Assembly: GCA_030606635.1 (NCBI GenBank)
Contig: JAUWGA010000135.1
Location: 1 to 5,042 of the forward strand
Origin: Methanosarcinales archaeon
GTDB taxonomy: Archaea > Halobacteriota > Methanosarcinia > Methanosarcinales > Methanogasteraceae
Length of the DNA stretch: 5,042 nt
Direction: 5' to 3'
The notes below the pieces were generated by a model that was not told the DNA's origin, ran no database searches, and worked only from the letters and a program-made list of their open reading frames with translations. Positions 1 through 5,042 of this stretch are shown here, piece after piece (the first letter of the stretch is position 1; each line of letters opens with the position of its first letter). The position numbers and the translations under genes were made by a program.

Positions 1-478
1 GATCTGATATGCCAACATCGGTCTTTACGAAATCTAGAAAATGTCTCAGGTCTTCAGCACCAAACTGAATCACTTCTTCAGTGTCTTTTTCTCCTTTCTT
101 TCTATAATTTAATTGAGGATCTACTGGACCTAGATTGGAAAATGGATGCATTATAATCTCATCTGCTCCTAAAGCCAATAAAGTGGTGGCACTGTACGCC
201 GCATACGGTATCAAAACACTAATTTTTTTAAATCGCTCTCTCAACATACTGACGATACGCCAGGCAACGGTAGGATCGCCACCATGACTAATAATTAGAA
301 TATCAACTTCCGTATTATCCTTCGATAATTCCATAATCTGTTTAGCAAATTCCGATATAACATCAGATGCCATTTGCGCTGAAGCATTGGGACGTATACT
401 AGTGAAATAGGATATTAAGGGTCTGCCTCGCTTTTCCTCAATCTTCTCATAAATCTTTATGCGGTCATCATATGTCAT
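1..478 (-). CDS. ClpP/SppA-like serine protease, SDH_sah family (N-terminal part, cut by window edge)
   Basis: Reading from ATG at 478, the frame stays open for 159 codons and runs off the left edge. The product resembles the archaeal/bacterial 'serine dehydrogenase proteinase' (SDH_sah) family, which has the ClpP/crotonase fold. Visible signatures are a beta strand ending in SHGGDP (64-69, oxyanion-type glycines), then PYAAYSATTLLALGADEI (91-108) with Ser96 as the likely nucleophile, then LGPVDPQ (116-122). The usual family sequence around the serine is SAGT; here it is SATT. No signal peptide or membrane segment is visible in this part, so it is probably cytosolic. The start is supported by AAGGGG at 485-490, 6 nt upstream, and by an ATGA overlap with a small upstream ORF. 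GC is about 38%, clearly lower than the genes to the right, which hints at separate ancestry. The native substrate is unknown and the C-terminal half is not in the window. Confidence 0.85.
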   Translation of the reverse strand, partial: MTYDDRIKIYEKIEEKRGRPLISYFTSIRPNASAQMASDVISEFAKQIMELSKDNTEVDILIISHGGDPTVAWRIVSMLRERFKKISVLIPYAAYSATTLLALGADEIIMHPFSNLGPVDPQLNYRKKGEKDTEEVIQFGAEDLRHFLDFVKTDVGISD

Positions 479-540
479 GACTGTCCCCTTGTATTATTAT
501 CGATTATAAAGATATCTCCTTCTGGACGAACTTCAAGCAT
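475..540 (-). CDS. 21-residue small ORF overlapping the protease start
   Basis: This ORF encodes 21 residues beginning MLEVRPEGDIFIID. AAGGA (546-550) lies 5 nt upstream of its ATG. Its TGA overlaps the ATG of the protease gene (ATGA, 475-478), and its ATG overlaps the stop of another small ORF (TGATG, 538-542). The arrangement is typical of translational coupling, so it may be a leader peptide or a small partner of the protease. It could equally be the residue of a larger gene, because the same frame continues upstream past a single TGA at about 553-555. I recognise no domain. It is too short for coding statistics, so confidence rests on the RBS and the overlaps alone. Confidence 0.4.
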   Translation of the reverse strand: MLEVRPEGDIFIIDNNTRGQS

Positions 541-632
541 CACAATCCTTCTTCACTTATACCATGAATTAGGTTGTAACCACCCCACAAAAACCTTTCG
601 ACCACGCGACCCGCCCCGACCTCCGCGTTCAT
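540..632 (-). CDS. 30-residue small ORF in an overlapping chain
   Basis: This ORF encodes 30 residues beginning MNAEVGAGRVVERFLWGG and ending ISEEGL. A good Shine-Dalgarno sequence, GGGAGG (641-646), lies 8 nt before the ATG. Its TGA shares one base with the ATG of the next small ORF (TGATG). Its own ATG shares one base with a TGA that closes the frame covering 632-882 (also TGATG). GC falls steeply inside it, from about 68% at 601-660 to 40% at 541-600. No family is recognised. It is either a true coupled micro-ORF or part of a gene broken by successive frameshifts, since the three neighbouring frames follow one another without a gap. Confidence 0.35.
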   Translation of the reverse strand: MNAEVGAGRVVERFLWGGYNLIHGISEEGL

Positions 633-882
633 CACGCCAGCCTCCCGAAGTCACTATGCCCCGCACTTAAGTACAAGGCTTGCACAGTGCGTTTTTGCAT
701 TCGATTTGGCTGCACCAGCGCTGGCTTCACAGATCGCACGCGACCAGTCTGCACCAAAACCGCATGTCGATCGCGGCAGACCCCTCCTCGTTCCATACAT
801 AATAGATTGAACTCTAGCCCACATAAAGCCCCTCGCGAGCAGCGGGACTGCACGACACCAGATGACACAAGCAGTCTTTCAA
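633..882. other. GC-rich stretch with no recognised gene; possible decayed coding remnant
   Basis: This 250-bp stretch lies downstream of the DUF3795-like gene. One minus-strand frame is open throughout and ends at TGA 632-634. It could be read as 54 residues from an ATG at 796 (MERGGVCRDRHAVLVQTG...), but that ATG has no ribosome binding site. I recognise no domain in it. A plus-strand frame is also open from 687, which is common in GC-rich DNA. No tRNA, CRISPR repeat or clear terminator is visible. It may be the broken end of a gene or mobile element, or an unrecognised structured RNA. The sequence alone does not decide. Confidence 0.3.
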
Positions 883-1152
883 TCAGAGACAGACATCTGC
901 GACCACAATACAGGTGTATGCAGGGCAGTAGCCCTTTGATAACCCTTTCCTGAGATCGCAGGATAGTACGCTGCATCGCAAGCAGTTTGCAACACCCCGC
1001 CTTTTGGCACATTCGTAGATCGGGCATTCGCACCCTGCAGCCTCTACAAGCAGGGGTTGTGATCCCTCACACCCAGGACACCTGCCAGACTCCTTTGACA
1101 GGCAGGCATAACATGCCAGCCCACATGCCCCGATCTCATATTCCCGGGTCAC
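883..1152 (-). CDS. Cys-rich DUF3795-like protein
   Basis: This is an 89-residue protein with 14 cysteines, read from GTG at 1152. The pattern is CGLACYAC (10-17), CPGC (25-28), CECPIYECA and a late NCLRC...SC. This matches the general layout of DUF3795 proteins (CGLxCxxC, CxGC, C-I-x-x-CA, CxxC), which probably bind metal (Zn or Fe-S) and have no firmly assigned function. A longer in-frame reading exists from 1230, but the GTG start is preferred. It gives a 4-nt GTGA overlap with the stop of the V4R gene (1149-1152), and the conserved region begins only a few residues later. It is almost certainly co-translated with the V4R protein, and the two may act together, for example with the Cys-rich protein supplying or sensing a metal centre; that role is inference. 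Confidence 0.75.
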   Translation of the reverse strand: MTREYEIGACGLACYACLSKESGRCPGCEGSQPLLVEAAGCECPIYECAKRRGVANCLRCSVLSCDLRKGLSKGYCPAYTCIVVADVCL

Positions 1153-1694
1153 ACCATCAGCCCCTCTCTGACCAGTTCGTCCTCCGGCGCAATCACGAAT
1201 ATGCAAGCGTCCGCACCTTCCGCGATGCATTCGGTCTCAACACACTCGATATCATCTCTTTCCGTAAGTGCCTTCATGAACCCCGCAAGGATTCCGCATG
1301 AGTAATAGCACGCCTTTGAGACGTTGCCATGCCGCTTCCATGCCCACCCCTCGAATGCATCCCTGCACGTGACTGTGGCTCTCGCAGACCCGTAATCGAT
1401 CTCACGGACCCTGAAATCCCCGAATCCAAGCTGTGCATAAGCATCCACGCAATCCCTAAAACCCCTGTCCGATCGGGTGATGCTGCCGGACTTTACTGCT
1501 CCGCGGACATAAGCGATGCCGCCCTCGACCGCGGCATTGTAATATACCGTGCCTGTTACAGGACCGATCAGTTGTTCGACCGCCTTTCTGATCCCGTAAA
1601 ACCCGTGCTCGATGTCGGTGAGGCATGTCCGGGACCCTTCGACGCAGATCCAGCCCCTGCTCCTGAATCTGATAAGATCGCATGATATTGCCAT
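1149..1694 (-). CDS. V4R-domain (4-vinyl reductase-like, ligand-binding) protein
   Basis: This is a 181-residue soluble protein. The C-terminal part, about 88-168, fits the V4R domain: GFGDFRVREIDYGSA, then GNVSKACYYSCGILAGFM, then C156-IAEGADA-C164-IF. The segment at 31-65 (GFYGIRKAV...YYNAAVEGG) resembles the N-terminal part of V4R and heme-NO-binding-like folds. V4R domains bind small ligands or metals, in chlorophyll biosynthesis (BchJ) and in sensors; archaeal stand-alone copies have no assigned function. C129, C133, C156 and C164 are candidate metal ligands. The ATG at 1694 has no good Shine-Dalgarno sequence. A TATA-like TTAATTAA centred about 27 nt upstream suggests a leaderless transcript. 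The stop overlaps the start of the Cys-rich DUF3795-like gene, indicating a two-gene operon. Confidence 0.82.
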   Translation of the reverse strand: MAISCDLIRFRSRGWICVEGSRTCLTDIEHGFYGIRKAVEQLIGPVTGTVYYNAAVEGGIAYVRGAVKSGSITRSDRGFRDCVDAYAQLGFGDFRVREIDYGSARATVTCRDAFEGWAWKRHGNVSKACYYSCGILAGFMKALTERDDIECVETECIAEGADACIFVIAPEDELVREGLMV

Positions 1695-1716
1695 CGTTTT
1701 AATGATTGCCGCCTGT

Positions 1717-1726
1717 CTTAATTAAG
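1717..1726 (-). promoter_or_regulatory. TATA box for the V4R operon, possibly leaderless
   Basis: The palindrome CTTAATTAAG is centred about 27 bp upstream of the V4R start codon. Archaeal box A elements lie about 25-27 bp before the transcription start, so initiation would fall at or within a few bases of the ATG at 1694. The absence of a proper ribosome binding site there fits a leaderless mRNA. The rest of the gap (1727-1897) holds no recognised gene. Confidence 0.5.
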
Positions 1727-1897
1727 GTTTGGGACTTTGGTATGGGACTCTTCGGTTCCTTCTGATTCAGTTGAAAAATGGAACGACGACCCGACAACAC
1801 AGGTACGGTTAGATTGGTGGAATCTGTGTGCATTTTTGGTACATTCAGAATTCCCTGATCCGATCAACCGTAGTCTGGATGTAGCCGGCGCCAAATC

Positions 1898-2998
1898 CTA
1901 TATAGGATATTCCGCAACCATCTCGTGATAATCATCGAACCAGTAGGCGCCCGGATTGCGCTTGAAGACCATGAAACTCCCGACCTGCTCCGGATCAGGC
2001 GATTGATGATACCTGAAAAAGATGTGTTCGTCGGTCATTCCCGCGATCTCGATCTTTCCGGTCGAATGCGACATGATCAGTCTGGCACGCTTGGCAAGAC
2101 CTGAACAGTCCTTAAGTGATCGCTGGAAGATCTGGTACGCCTCCTCAACCGGAATGGCAAATGTTCTGTTGCCTGATGTCGGACGGCACTGGAAGATGTA
2201 GTACGGGATCGCGCCGATGAATGACAGTTTCTTAAACAGCGATGACAACGTTTCAGGATCGTCGTTGACCCCGCGTATCATCGGTGTCTGGTTGGCGATG
2301 ATGGCGCCTGCCCTGATAAAGGTGTGAACCGCCTCGATAGACACGTCGGTCAGTTCTCTTGGATGGTTAAACTGCGTCATTATGTAGATCTTCTTCTCAG
2401 CAGTGCTGTACCTCGCTACCATCTCCGGCAGTGACGGGTCATCGAGGATCCTGTACGGGTTGAAAGCCAGCATCTTGGTGCCGATACGGATAACATGGAC
2501 ATGCTCGATCTCTTGAAGTTGTTGTACCAGTTCTTCCAGCCGTCTAGTGGACAACATCAGCGGATCGCCACCAGTGACGAGGATATTGGTCAGTTCCTCG
2601 TGCTCACGGATGTACCGGATCCCCTCAGTCACGTCACGGGTGACCTCGTCAAAACCATCTATAAAAAGCCGTTTCCTGAAACAGAACCTGCAATAGCCAC
2701 CACATACATCGGTGACGAGAAGAACCGCAGTGGATCCGTATTTATGCTGCAGACCGTGGACTATGGTGTACGCACTTTCATTAGAAGCATCCAGCTTACC
2801 CCATTCATCGAGTTCGCCCACGTTTGGTAGTATAATGCGTCTTATCGGGTCTTCGGGATCGTTCCAGTCAATCAATGACAGGTAATACTCGTTTGCGCGG
2901 AAAGCATATTTTTCGGCGACATTTTTAAGTAGAACTCGCTCTTCATCGTTAAGTCCGGGTATTTGATCAAGTTTTGTAAGGTATTTTGGAGTCTTCAT
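1898..2998 (-). CDS. kamA: KamA-family radical SAM aminomutase (lysine 2,3-aminomutase-like)
   Basis: This is a 366-residue, PLP- and SAM-dependent aminomutase-type enzyme. The radical SAM cluster motif is C99-GGY-C103-RF-C106, followed by R108 (equivalent to LAM Arg134). TGGDPL (142-147) is the SAM-binding GGxP motif, and NHPRE is at 211-215. NQTPMIRGVND (236-246) carries the Asp equivalent to LAM Asp293. MSHSTGK (309-315) places K315 as the likely PLP lysine. LAM has DAPGGGGK there, so the second substrate aspartate (Asp330) is missing. The family converts alpha- to beta-amino acids; in methanogens the classic member makes beta-lysine for the osmolyte N-epsilon-acetyl-beta-lysine. The protein is shorter than Clostridium LAM (about 416 residues), and no ablB acetyltransferase gene lies nearby, so the substrate is open. 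An open frame extends upstream to 3418, but the start at 2998 fits the family and has AAGGA 8 nt before it. Confidence 0.88.
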   Translation of the reverse strand: MKTPKYLTKLDQIPGLNDEERVLLKNVAEKYAFRANEYYLSLIDWNDPEDPIRRIILPNVGELDEWGKLDASNESAYTIVHGLQHKYGSTAVLLVTDVCGGYCRFCFRKRLFIDGFDEVTRDVTEGIRYIREHEELTNILVTGGDPLMLSTRRLEELVQQLQEIEHVHVIRIGTKMLAFNPYRILDDPSLPEMVARYSTAEKKIYIMTQFNHPRELTDVSIEAVHTFIRAGAIIANQTPMIRGVNDDPETLSSLFKKLSFIGAIPYYIFQCRPTSGNRTFAIPVEEAYQIFQRSLKDCSGLAKRARLIMSHSTGKIEIAGMTDEHIFFRYHQSPDPEQVGSFMVFKRNPGAYWFDDYHEMVAEYPI

Positions 2999-3006
2999 TC
3001 TATCGT

Positions 3007-3011
3007 TCCTT
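3007..3011 (-). promoter_or_regulatory. Ribosome binding site fixing the kamA start
   Basis: AAGGA lies 8 nt upstream of ATG 2998. It supports this start over the 506-residue reading, whose extra 140 residues cover promoter-like DNA and the end of gltX. Confidence 0.7.
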
Positions 3012-3049
3012 GTTTTTTGAAGGCATGACGCATCAAAAAGATGATACTT

Positions 3050-3059
3050 TTTACGTAAA
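3050..3059. promoter_or_regulatory. Palindrome TTTACGTAAA near the predicted kamA transcription start
   Basis: This perfect 10-bp palindrome lies just downstream of the TATA-like element at 3068-3075, where the transcription start would be expected (about 3046). This is where an archaeal repressor would bind to block RNA polymerase. A short AT-rich palindrome can also occur by chance, so the operator role is a suggestion. Confidence 0.3.
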
Positions 3060-3067
3060 CATCGGTA

Positions 3068-3075
3068 CTTATAAG
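3068..3075 (-). promoter_or_regulatory. Proximal TATA box for kamA
   Basis: CTTATAAG is preceded on the minus strand by an A-run (AAAAA) that could serve as a BRE. Initiation about 25 bp downstream would give a leader of roughly 48 nt containing the AAGGA ribosome binding site. It is the better placed of two TATA-like elements in this gap. Confidence 0.5.
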
Positions 3076-3119
3076 TTTTTACCATTCTCCTGCCCACAAT
3101 ATGCATCCGACACCGCGCA

Positions 3120-3152
3120 GGAGGAGTCACAGAATAATCAAGTGGCTCCCCC
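3120..3152 (-). promoter_or_regulatory. Strong RNA hairpin in the gltX-kamA gap
   Basis: On the minus strand GGGGGAGCCAC (3142-3152) can pair with GTGACTCCTCC (3120-3130) around an 11-nt loop. The 11-position stem has one G-U pair and one C-A mismatch. No T-run follows, so it does not look like a simple terminator. It would lie in the kamA leader if transcription starts at the distal TATA element, or in the gltX 3' region on read-through. The 3' arm has a second possible partner at 3210-3219. Confidence 0.5.
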
Positions 3153-3179
3153 GCTACAAGTAGTAGGGTCTTCTGCCGC

Positions 3180-3190
3180 ATATATATAAA
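3180..3190 (-). promoter_or_regulatory. Distal TATA box in the gltX-kamA gap
   Basis: On the minus strand TTTATATATAT is a strong match to an archaeal box A in otherwise GC-rich surroundings. Initiation would be near 3160, giving a kamA leader of about 160 nt that includes the hairpin at 3120-3152. It could be used instead of, or together with, the proximal element at 3068-3075. Confidence 0.45.
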
Positions 3191-3248
3191 TCCGGATAGG
3201 GTTGTTGTGGTGACTCCCCATCTTCGCGGACAATAAGATAGGTTGCAG

Positions 3249-4958
3249 CTACCGATGCGAAAAATACGCAACAACTCGCCCCGCATCGACGCTATCGATG
3301 CGCACGAATCCGAACCGCTCGAATTGAACGATATTTCCCACTTCATCGACGATTCCTGCCTCGCCAATGCCCCCATACGTCTGGTCAGGCGCACGCACCA
3401 CCACCGGGACGTGTTCATCCGGCACCCAGTGGAGGATCTGGTACCGCGGCTTCTCGCAGGTCGCGCACCACGCCCCGTGGGTGCCGCCGATGCATCTTGC
3501 TACCAGCGGTTCGATGCTTGCGATCTCGATATCGTACAGGTTCTTGAGCCGTAGTTTATCGCCTGCTTCGAGACCCTCGATGTCGGTCCTGCAAACAGAA
3601 AGGGTGGAACCGGCAGGAATCTTTCGAAGCTCGTCCCGCTCGGGATGGTATTTCGGTGTTGCGACCATAGAAGGAGCGTCCAGAATCTCTATCCTCACAG
3701 GGTCCCAGACAAAGAAATACCGGTTCGCTGCCGGATCGACGATTTTGCGGTTGATGGCGTAGAGATTGTCGAGACTTAAACTGATATCAGTCTCAGCGAT
3801 GCCGAGATCGATCATGAACTTCCGGATCGCGACTGCTGTGATGCCGCGTCTTCGAAGCGCCCGGAGCGTCGGAACGCGCGGATCGTCCCATCCGCTGTAT
3901 GTCCCGTCTGCAATCGCTTCTGAAATTGCGCTCGTGCTGAATCTTCCGAATTCGTGGATCTTCATCCGGCCCCAATGCAGGGTCTTTGGGTACTGCCAGC
4001 CCAGATACTCATAGATGTAGCGCTGCCTATGCTCGCTGTCCATCAGGTCCTTGCCGCGTATGATGTGGGTGATCCCGAGAACGTGATCCTCGATTGCGGA
4101 TTCGAAATCGAGCAGGGGCCATACCCTGAACCTGTCACCGATCTCGGTGCGCGGGTGCGGGGTCTCGACGATCCTGAATGCGGCCCAGTCCCGCATCGCA
4201 GGATCCTTGTGCTTGATATCGGTCTTGATGCGCAGCACTGCGCCACCCTCAGGATACCCGCCATCAAGCATCTGCCCCCAGTGTTTAAGATTTGCGTCCA
4301 CGTCTGCATCCCGGTGAGGGCATGGCTCTTTAGCATCCTTGTATCGCTTGAATTCGTCCCTCGGACAGGTGCAAACGTAAGCTTTGTCCATGAGAATGAG
4401 TTTTTTTGCGTATTCGTAGTATTCCAAAAGGTGATCGCTTGCGTACACCACCCGGTCAGGAACCGTGCCAAGATATTCGCAATCATCAAGGTACCAGGTA
4501 TAAGCGTCGAGCATCGGCGCCTTCGTCTTCGGGTCGGTGTCATCGAACCGGATTATGAACTCGCCATGGTACCTGCGCGCATACTCGGAGTTCACAATGA
4601 TGCCGCGCACGCTGCCGATGGTGGCAGGTCCGTTCGGGTTCGGCGCAAACCGGAGCACTGCCCTGCCATCGACCTCGAGATCGGGGAGACCGGTGCTCGG
4701 CTGCTTGCGCTCGTGTATCTCTTCGATAAGATCGGGCGCGATTTCCCCGAGTCTCTGCGTCCATGACTCGGGATCGCCTGTTAATCCGGATAAAACTGCA
4801 CCTACGAGAGAAGCCACCTCTTTCGCATCCTTTCGCAGATCGGGGTGCTCTCCGAGAACCTTGCCAAGTACCGCGCCTGCTTGCGGGGTTTTTCCATACT
4901 TCACGGCATTCTGGAGCGCATATTTCTCTATCAGTTCTCTCGTCTCATCAATTTCCAT
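3249..4958 (-). CDS. gltX: Glutamyl-tRNA synthetase, archaeal type (probably non-discriminating)
   Basis: This 569-residue enzyme attaches glutamate to tRNA in the cytoplasm. In archaea it usually charges both tRNA-Glu and tRNA-Gln, and GatDE then amidates Glu-tRNA-Gln. An archaeal-specific N-terminal region (about 1-98) precedes the class I catalytic domain. RFAPNPNGPATIGS (103-116) holds the HIGH-equivalent TIGS; RFDDTDP is at 137-143; HIIRGKDL at 298-305. The KMSKS-equivalent is FGRFSTS (337-343). C196, C198, C213 and H215 form a possible metal site. The remainder, from about 400, is the beta-barrel anticodon-binding part, ending in VVAYFSHR. The length is close to that of Methanosarcina GltX, which I recall as having the same TLGS/FSTS variants. 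ATG 4958 gives the family's usual N-terminus but lies only 4 nt after the tRNA-Gln 3' end, so there is no room for a Shine-Dalgarno sequence outside the tRNA. Confidence 0.97.
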   Translation of the reverse strand: MEIDETRELIEKYALQNAVKYGKTPQAGAVLGKVLGEHPDLRKDAKEVASLVGAVLSGLTGDPESWTQRLGEIAPDLIEEIHERKQPSTGLPDLEVDGRAVLRFAPNPNGPATIGSVRGIIVNSEYARRYHGEFIIRFDDTDPKTKAPMLDAYTWYLDDCEYLGTVPDRVVYASDHLLEYYEYAKKLILMDKAYVCTCPRDEFKRYKDAKEPCPHRDADVDANLKHWGQMLDGGYPEGGAVLRIKTDIKHKDPAMRDWAAFRIVETPHPRTEIGDRFRVWPLLDFESAIEDHVLGITHIIRGKDLMDSEHRQRYIYEYLGWQYPKTLHWGRMKIHEFGRFSTSAISEAIADGTYSGWDDPRVPTLRALRRRGITAVAIRKFMIDLGIAETDISLSLDNLYAINRKIVDPAANRYFFVWDPVRIEILDAPSMVATPKYHPERDELRKIPAGSTLSVCRTDIEGLEAGDKLRLKNLYDIEIASIEPLVARCIGGTHGAWCATCEKPRYQILHWVPDEHVPVVVRAPDQTYGGIGEAGIVDEVGNIVQFERFGFVRIDSVDAGRVVAYFSHR

Positions 4959-4962
4959 AAAA

Positions 4963-5035
4963 TAGCCCGACTCGGATTCGAACCGAGGTGCTGGGATCCA
5001 GAGTCCCAGATGATTGACCGCTACATCATCGGGCT
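4963..5035 (-). tRNA. tRNA-Gln (anticodon CUG)
   Basis: This is a full 73-nt cloverleaf on the minus strand. The acceptor stem AGCCCGA/TCGGGCT has 7 pairs, with discriminator A at 4963. The D arm is ATGTAGCGGTCAATCAT. The anticodon stem TGGGA/TCCCA encloses loop CTCTGGA, giving anticodon CTG, which reads CAG. The variable loop has 4 nt, and the T arm is CTCGG-TTCGAAT-CCGAG. The 3' CCA is not encoded, as is usual in archaea, and no intron is seen. Only 7 bp of upstream sequence is present, so its promoter is outside the window. It runs directly into gltX, whose product should charge it. Confidence 0.95.
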
Positions 5036-5042
5036 GCGATTC

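Noticed and set aside
632..1033. 133-residue minus-strand frame
   Set aside because: Its first half lies inside the DUF3795-like gene, whose cysteine pattern is clearly real. Only the part after 882 is left open as a possible remnant.
1750..1897. Possible terminator downstream of kamA
   Set aside because: Only short T-runs (TTTTT near 1775) are seen on the minus strand and no stable hairpin, so the evidence is too weak for a call.
1898..1907. Palindrome CCTATATAGG at the kamA stop codon
   Set aside because: It is a short AT-rich palindrome within the coding end with no T-run after it. Chance is the best explanation.
1737..1928. 63-residue plus-strand frame in the V4R-kamA gap
   Set aside because: It overlaps the end of kamA antisense, has no recognised domain and no visible ribosome binding site.
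2999..3418. 140-residue N-terminal extension of the kamA reading frame
   Set aside because: It covers promoter elements and overlaps gltX in another frame. The KamA family begins near MKTPKY, where a ribosome binding site is found.
3954..4766. 270-codon open frame on the plus strand
   Set aside because: It is fully antisense to gltX, shows no recognisable domain, and is of the kind produced by GC-rich codon use on the other strand.
1..5042. CRISPR array, insertion sequence with terminal repeats, or rRNA
   Set aside because: No regularly spaced repeats, no identifiable transposase with flanking inverted repeats, and no rRNA-like stretch were found.

Overview
The window looks archaeal, most likely from a Methanosarcinales/ANME-type methanogen relative. 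The main evidence is a glutamyl-tRNA synthetase of the archaeal type. Its two class I signature motifs have the degenerate forms (TIGS for HIGH, RFSTS for KMSKS) that I recall from Methanosarcina. Supporting signs are a tRNA gene without encoded CCA, TATA-type promoter elements, a possible leaderless promoter, a GTG start, and V4R and Cys-rich DUF3795-like proteins common in these archaea. The lineage is an inference; no marker gene fixes it.

Every supported gene is on the minus strand, so the window reads from right to left. The order of transcription is: tRNA-Gln(CUG) (4963-5035); gltX (3249-4958), starting 4 nt after the tRNA 3' end; a 250-bp intergenic region (2999-3248) with TATA boxes, a strong hairpin and a palindrome; a KamA-family radical SAM aminomutase (1898-2998); a 203-bp gap; a V4R-domain protein (1149-1694); a GTGA-overlapping Cys-rich DUF3795-like protein (883-1152); a GC-rich stretch with no recognised gene (633-882); two very small overlapping ORFs (540-632, 475-540); and the N-terminal 159 residues of a ClpP/SppA-like serine protease of the SDH_sah family, cut off by the left window edge (1-478).

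Three functional units stand out. First, tRNA-Gln and the (by inference) non-discriminating GluRS that would charge it are almost contiguous, so they are probably one precursor. Second, the aminomutase has its own promoter region and no acetyltransferase partner nearby. It also lacks one of the two aspartates that define lysine 2,3-aminomutase, so its substrate is uncertain. Third, the V4R and DUF3795 genes form a translationally coupled pair. The left end is different in character: the protease is about 38% GC, against roughly 50-65% in segments counted by hand in gltX and V4R. A GC-rich segment with a sharp edge near base 600 borders it, which suggests a junction with acquired or decayed DNA.
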